Shown here: positions 49,940-50,679 of the stretch, piece after piece
Layout of the letters: every line of letters starts with the position of its first letter
Position numbering within the stretch: position 1 is the stretch's first letter
Source of the DNA: Actinomyces ruminis
GTDB lineage: Bacteria > Actinomycetota > Actinomycetes > Actinomycetales > Actinomycetaceae
DNA: 50,679 bases
Reading direction: 5' to 3'
NCBI RefSeq assembly: GCF_002154335.2
Contig: NZ_MTPX02000008.1
Coordinates: 1 to 50,679, forward strand
Made by a program: the position numbers and the translations under genes
The notes under the pieces: model-generated
Databases searched by the model: none
Seen by the model: only the letters and a program-made list of their open reading frames with translations
What the model was told of the DNA's origin: nothing

Positions 49940-50679
49940 ATGAGCGAAGTGCCCCCTCCCGAGCCGTCCGCCGAGCAGCCTCAAGAGCAGGCGCCCAGCC
50001 CCGGTGCCGGGCAGCCCGCCCAGCCCGGTGGGCCGGTCCCTCCACCGGGTGCCGTCCCCCCCGGGCAACCTGCCGCCGGGCACCGATCCCCTCGGCACTG
50101 TGCCGCCGCAGGGCGCCTTCCCACCCGACGCCGGCGCGTCCGCGCCCCTACCACGCCGGCCGCGGCAGGGTTCTTCGAGTCCCTGCGCCGCACCGGCCTG
50201 GTACGCACCAATGAGCGCTGGATCGGTGGTGTGGCCGGCGGCGTCGCCCGCCGCCTTGGCCTGGACCCCACCCTGGTGCGTTGCATATGGCTGGTGTTGA
50301 CCATCTTCAGCGGGGTCGGGCTGGTGCTGTACGGCCTCGGCTGGGCGCTCATGCCCGAGGAGTCCGACGGACGCATCCACCTGGAGCAGGCACTGAACGG
50401 CGACTTCGACGCCGGACTCGCCGGGGCGCTGGCCACCTTCATTGCCGGCTGGGTGCTGCTCGACCACGGCCTGGTCCCGTCCTGGTACATCACCGGCCTG
50501 GCCCAGTCGGACCTGTACAACGGCTTCTGGCCCGTGGTGTGGAGCTGCCTGGCGGTGGGGCTGGCGTACTGGGCCTACCGCGCCTTCCAACGACGTCATC
50601 ACCAGCAGCCGACTCCGGGCGCCGGGCTCGACGGCGCCGGGCGGCACCGCGTCCCACACCGCACCGCCGACCACCGGGG
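49940..50679 (+). CDS. PspC-domain protein (3' end beyond window)
   Basis: It starts with MSEVPPPEPSAEQPQEQ and has about 70 low-complexity Pro/Gly/Ala residues, then a PspC domain near 75-135 (ESLRRTGLVRTNERWIGGVAGGVARRLGLDPTLVRCIWLVLTIF) and further membrane segments. The gene is divergent from the PspC histidine kinase, so the two probably share a control region at 49803-49939. Between about 50055 and 50160 a second frame reads PPGNLPPGTDPLGTVPPQG, which suggests two compensating frame errors in the low-complexity region. No stop codon occurs before the edge. Confidence 0.82.
   Translation, partial: MSEVPPPEPSAEQPQEQAPSPGAGQPAQPGGPVPPPGAVPPGQPAAGHRSPRHCAAAGRLPTRRRRVRAPTTPAAAGFFESLRRTGLVRTNERWIGGVAGGVARRLGLDPTLVRCIWLVLTIFSGVGLVLYGLGWALMPEESDGRIHLEQALNGDFDAGLAGALATFIAGWVLLDHGLVPSWYITGLAQSDLYNGFWPVVWSCLAVGLAYWAYRAFQRRHHQQPTPGAGLDGAGRHRVPHRTADHR

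Overview
The window is high-GC DNA that reads as an actinobacterium, most likely a member of the Actinomycetaceae such as Actinomyces. Support comes from menaquinone genes (menD, menC, menB, menA), the actinobacterial mismatch endonuclease NucS, a DUF2550 gene beside the ATP synthase operon, arginine deiminase, and a cysteine-codon leader peptide. The block tsaC-like, wecA-like, atpI-like, atpBEFHAGDC, DUF2550, nucS follows the gene order known from mycobacteria. Genus-level assignment is inference. No rRNA, tRNA or CRISPR array was recognised.

Layout. 1-4.3 kb (minus): menD (cut by the left edge), menC, a membrane protein, and ornithine carbamoyltransferase. 4.6-14.8 kb: a sugar-utilisation locus with a divergent ROK regulator, a DUF5107 protein, a three-gene sugar ABC importer without its ATPase, a phosphohexomutase, a sugar nucleotidyltransferase and a galactokinase-like GHMP kinase. 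15-19.5 kb (minus): a lipoprotein, a secreted trypsin-like protease, arginine deiminase and a second lipoprotein. 19.9-25.7 kb: small membrane proteins, a two-component system, menB and a YagU-like protein. 25.8-29.4 kb (minus): a sulfonate-type ABC importer behind a predicted leaderless, cysteine-rich leader peptide. 29.4-36.2 kb: menA, a zinc-ribbon membrane protein, a DinB protein, a repeat-built hairpin, MerR plus a carboxymuconolactone-decarboxylase-like protein, nagA and a winged-helix protein. 36.2-47.2 kb (minus): nucS, DUF2550, the ATP synthase operon, atpI-like, wecA-like and tsaC-like. 47.2-50.7 kb: an SdpI-like protein, and a LuxR regulator with a PspC-domain histidine kinase divergent from a PspC protein cut by the right edge.

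How the genes fit together. The four men genes supply menaquinone for the respiratory chain that feeds the proton-type F1Fo ATPase. ArcA and the ornithine carbamoyltransferase could together degrade arginine, although they lie 13 kb apart. The 4.6-14.8 kb locus looks like a complete import and activation route for an unidentified sugar. The sulfur importer appears to be controlled by cysteine through ribosome behaviour on its leader peptide.

A caution runs through the window. About 18 reading-frame breaks occur, including in atpD, wecA and both two-component kinases. Each one examined is repaired by adding back a single base, often in a short G or C run, and the family motifs survive on both sides. 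This pattern fits deletion errors in the assembly better than real gene decay. Such genes are annotated here over their full reconstructed span.
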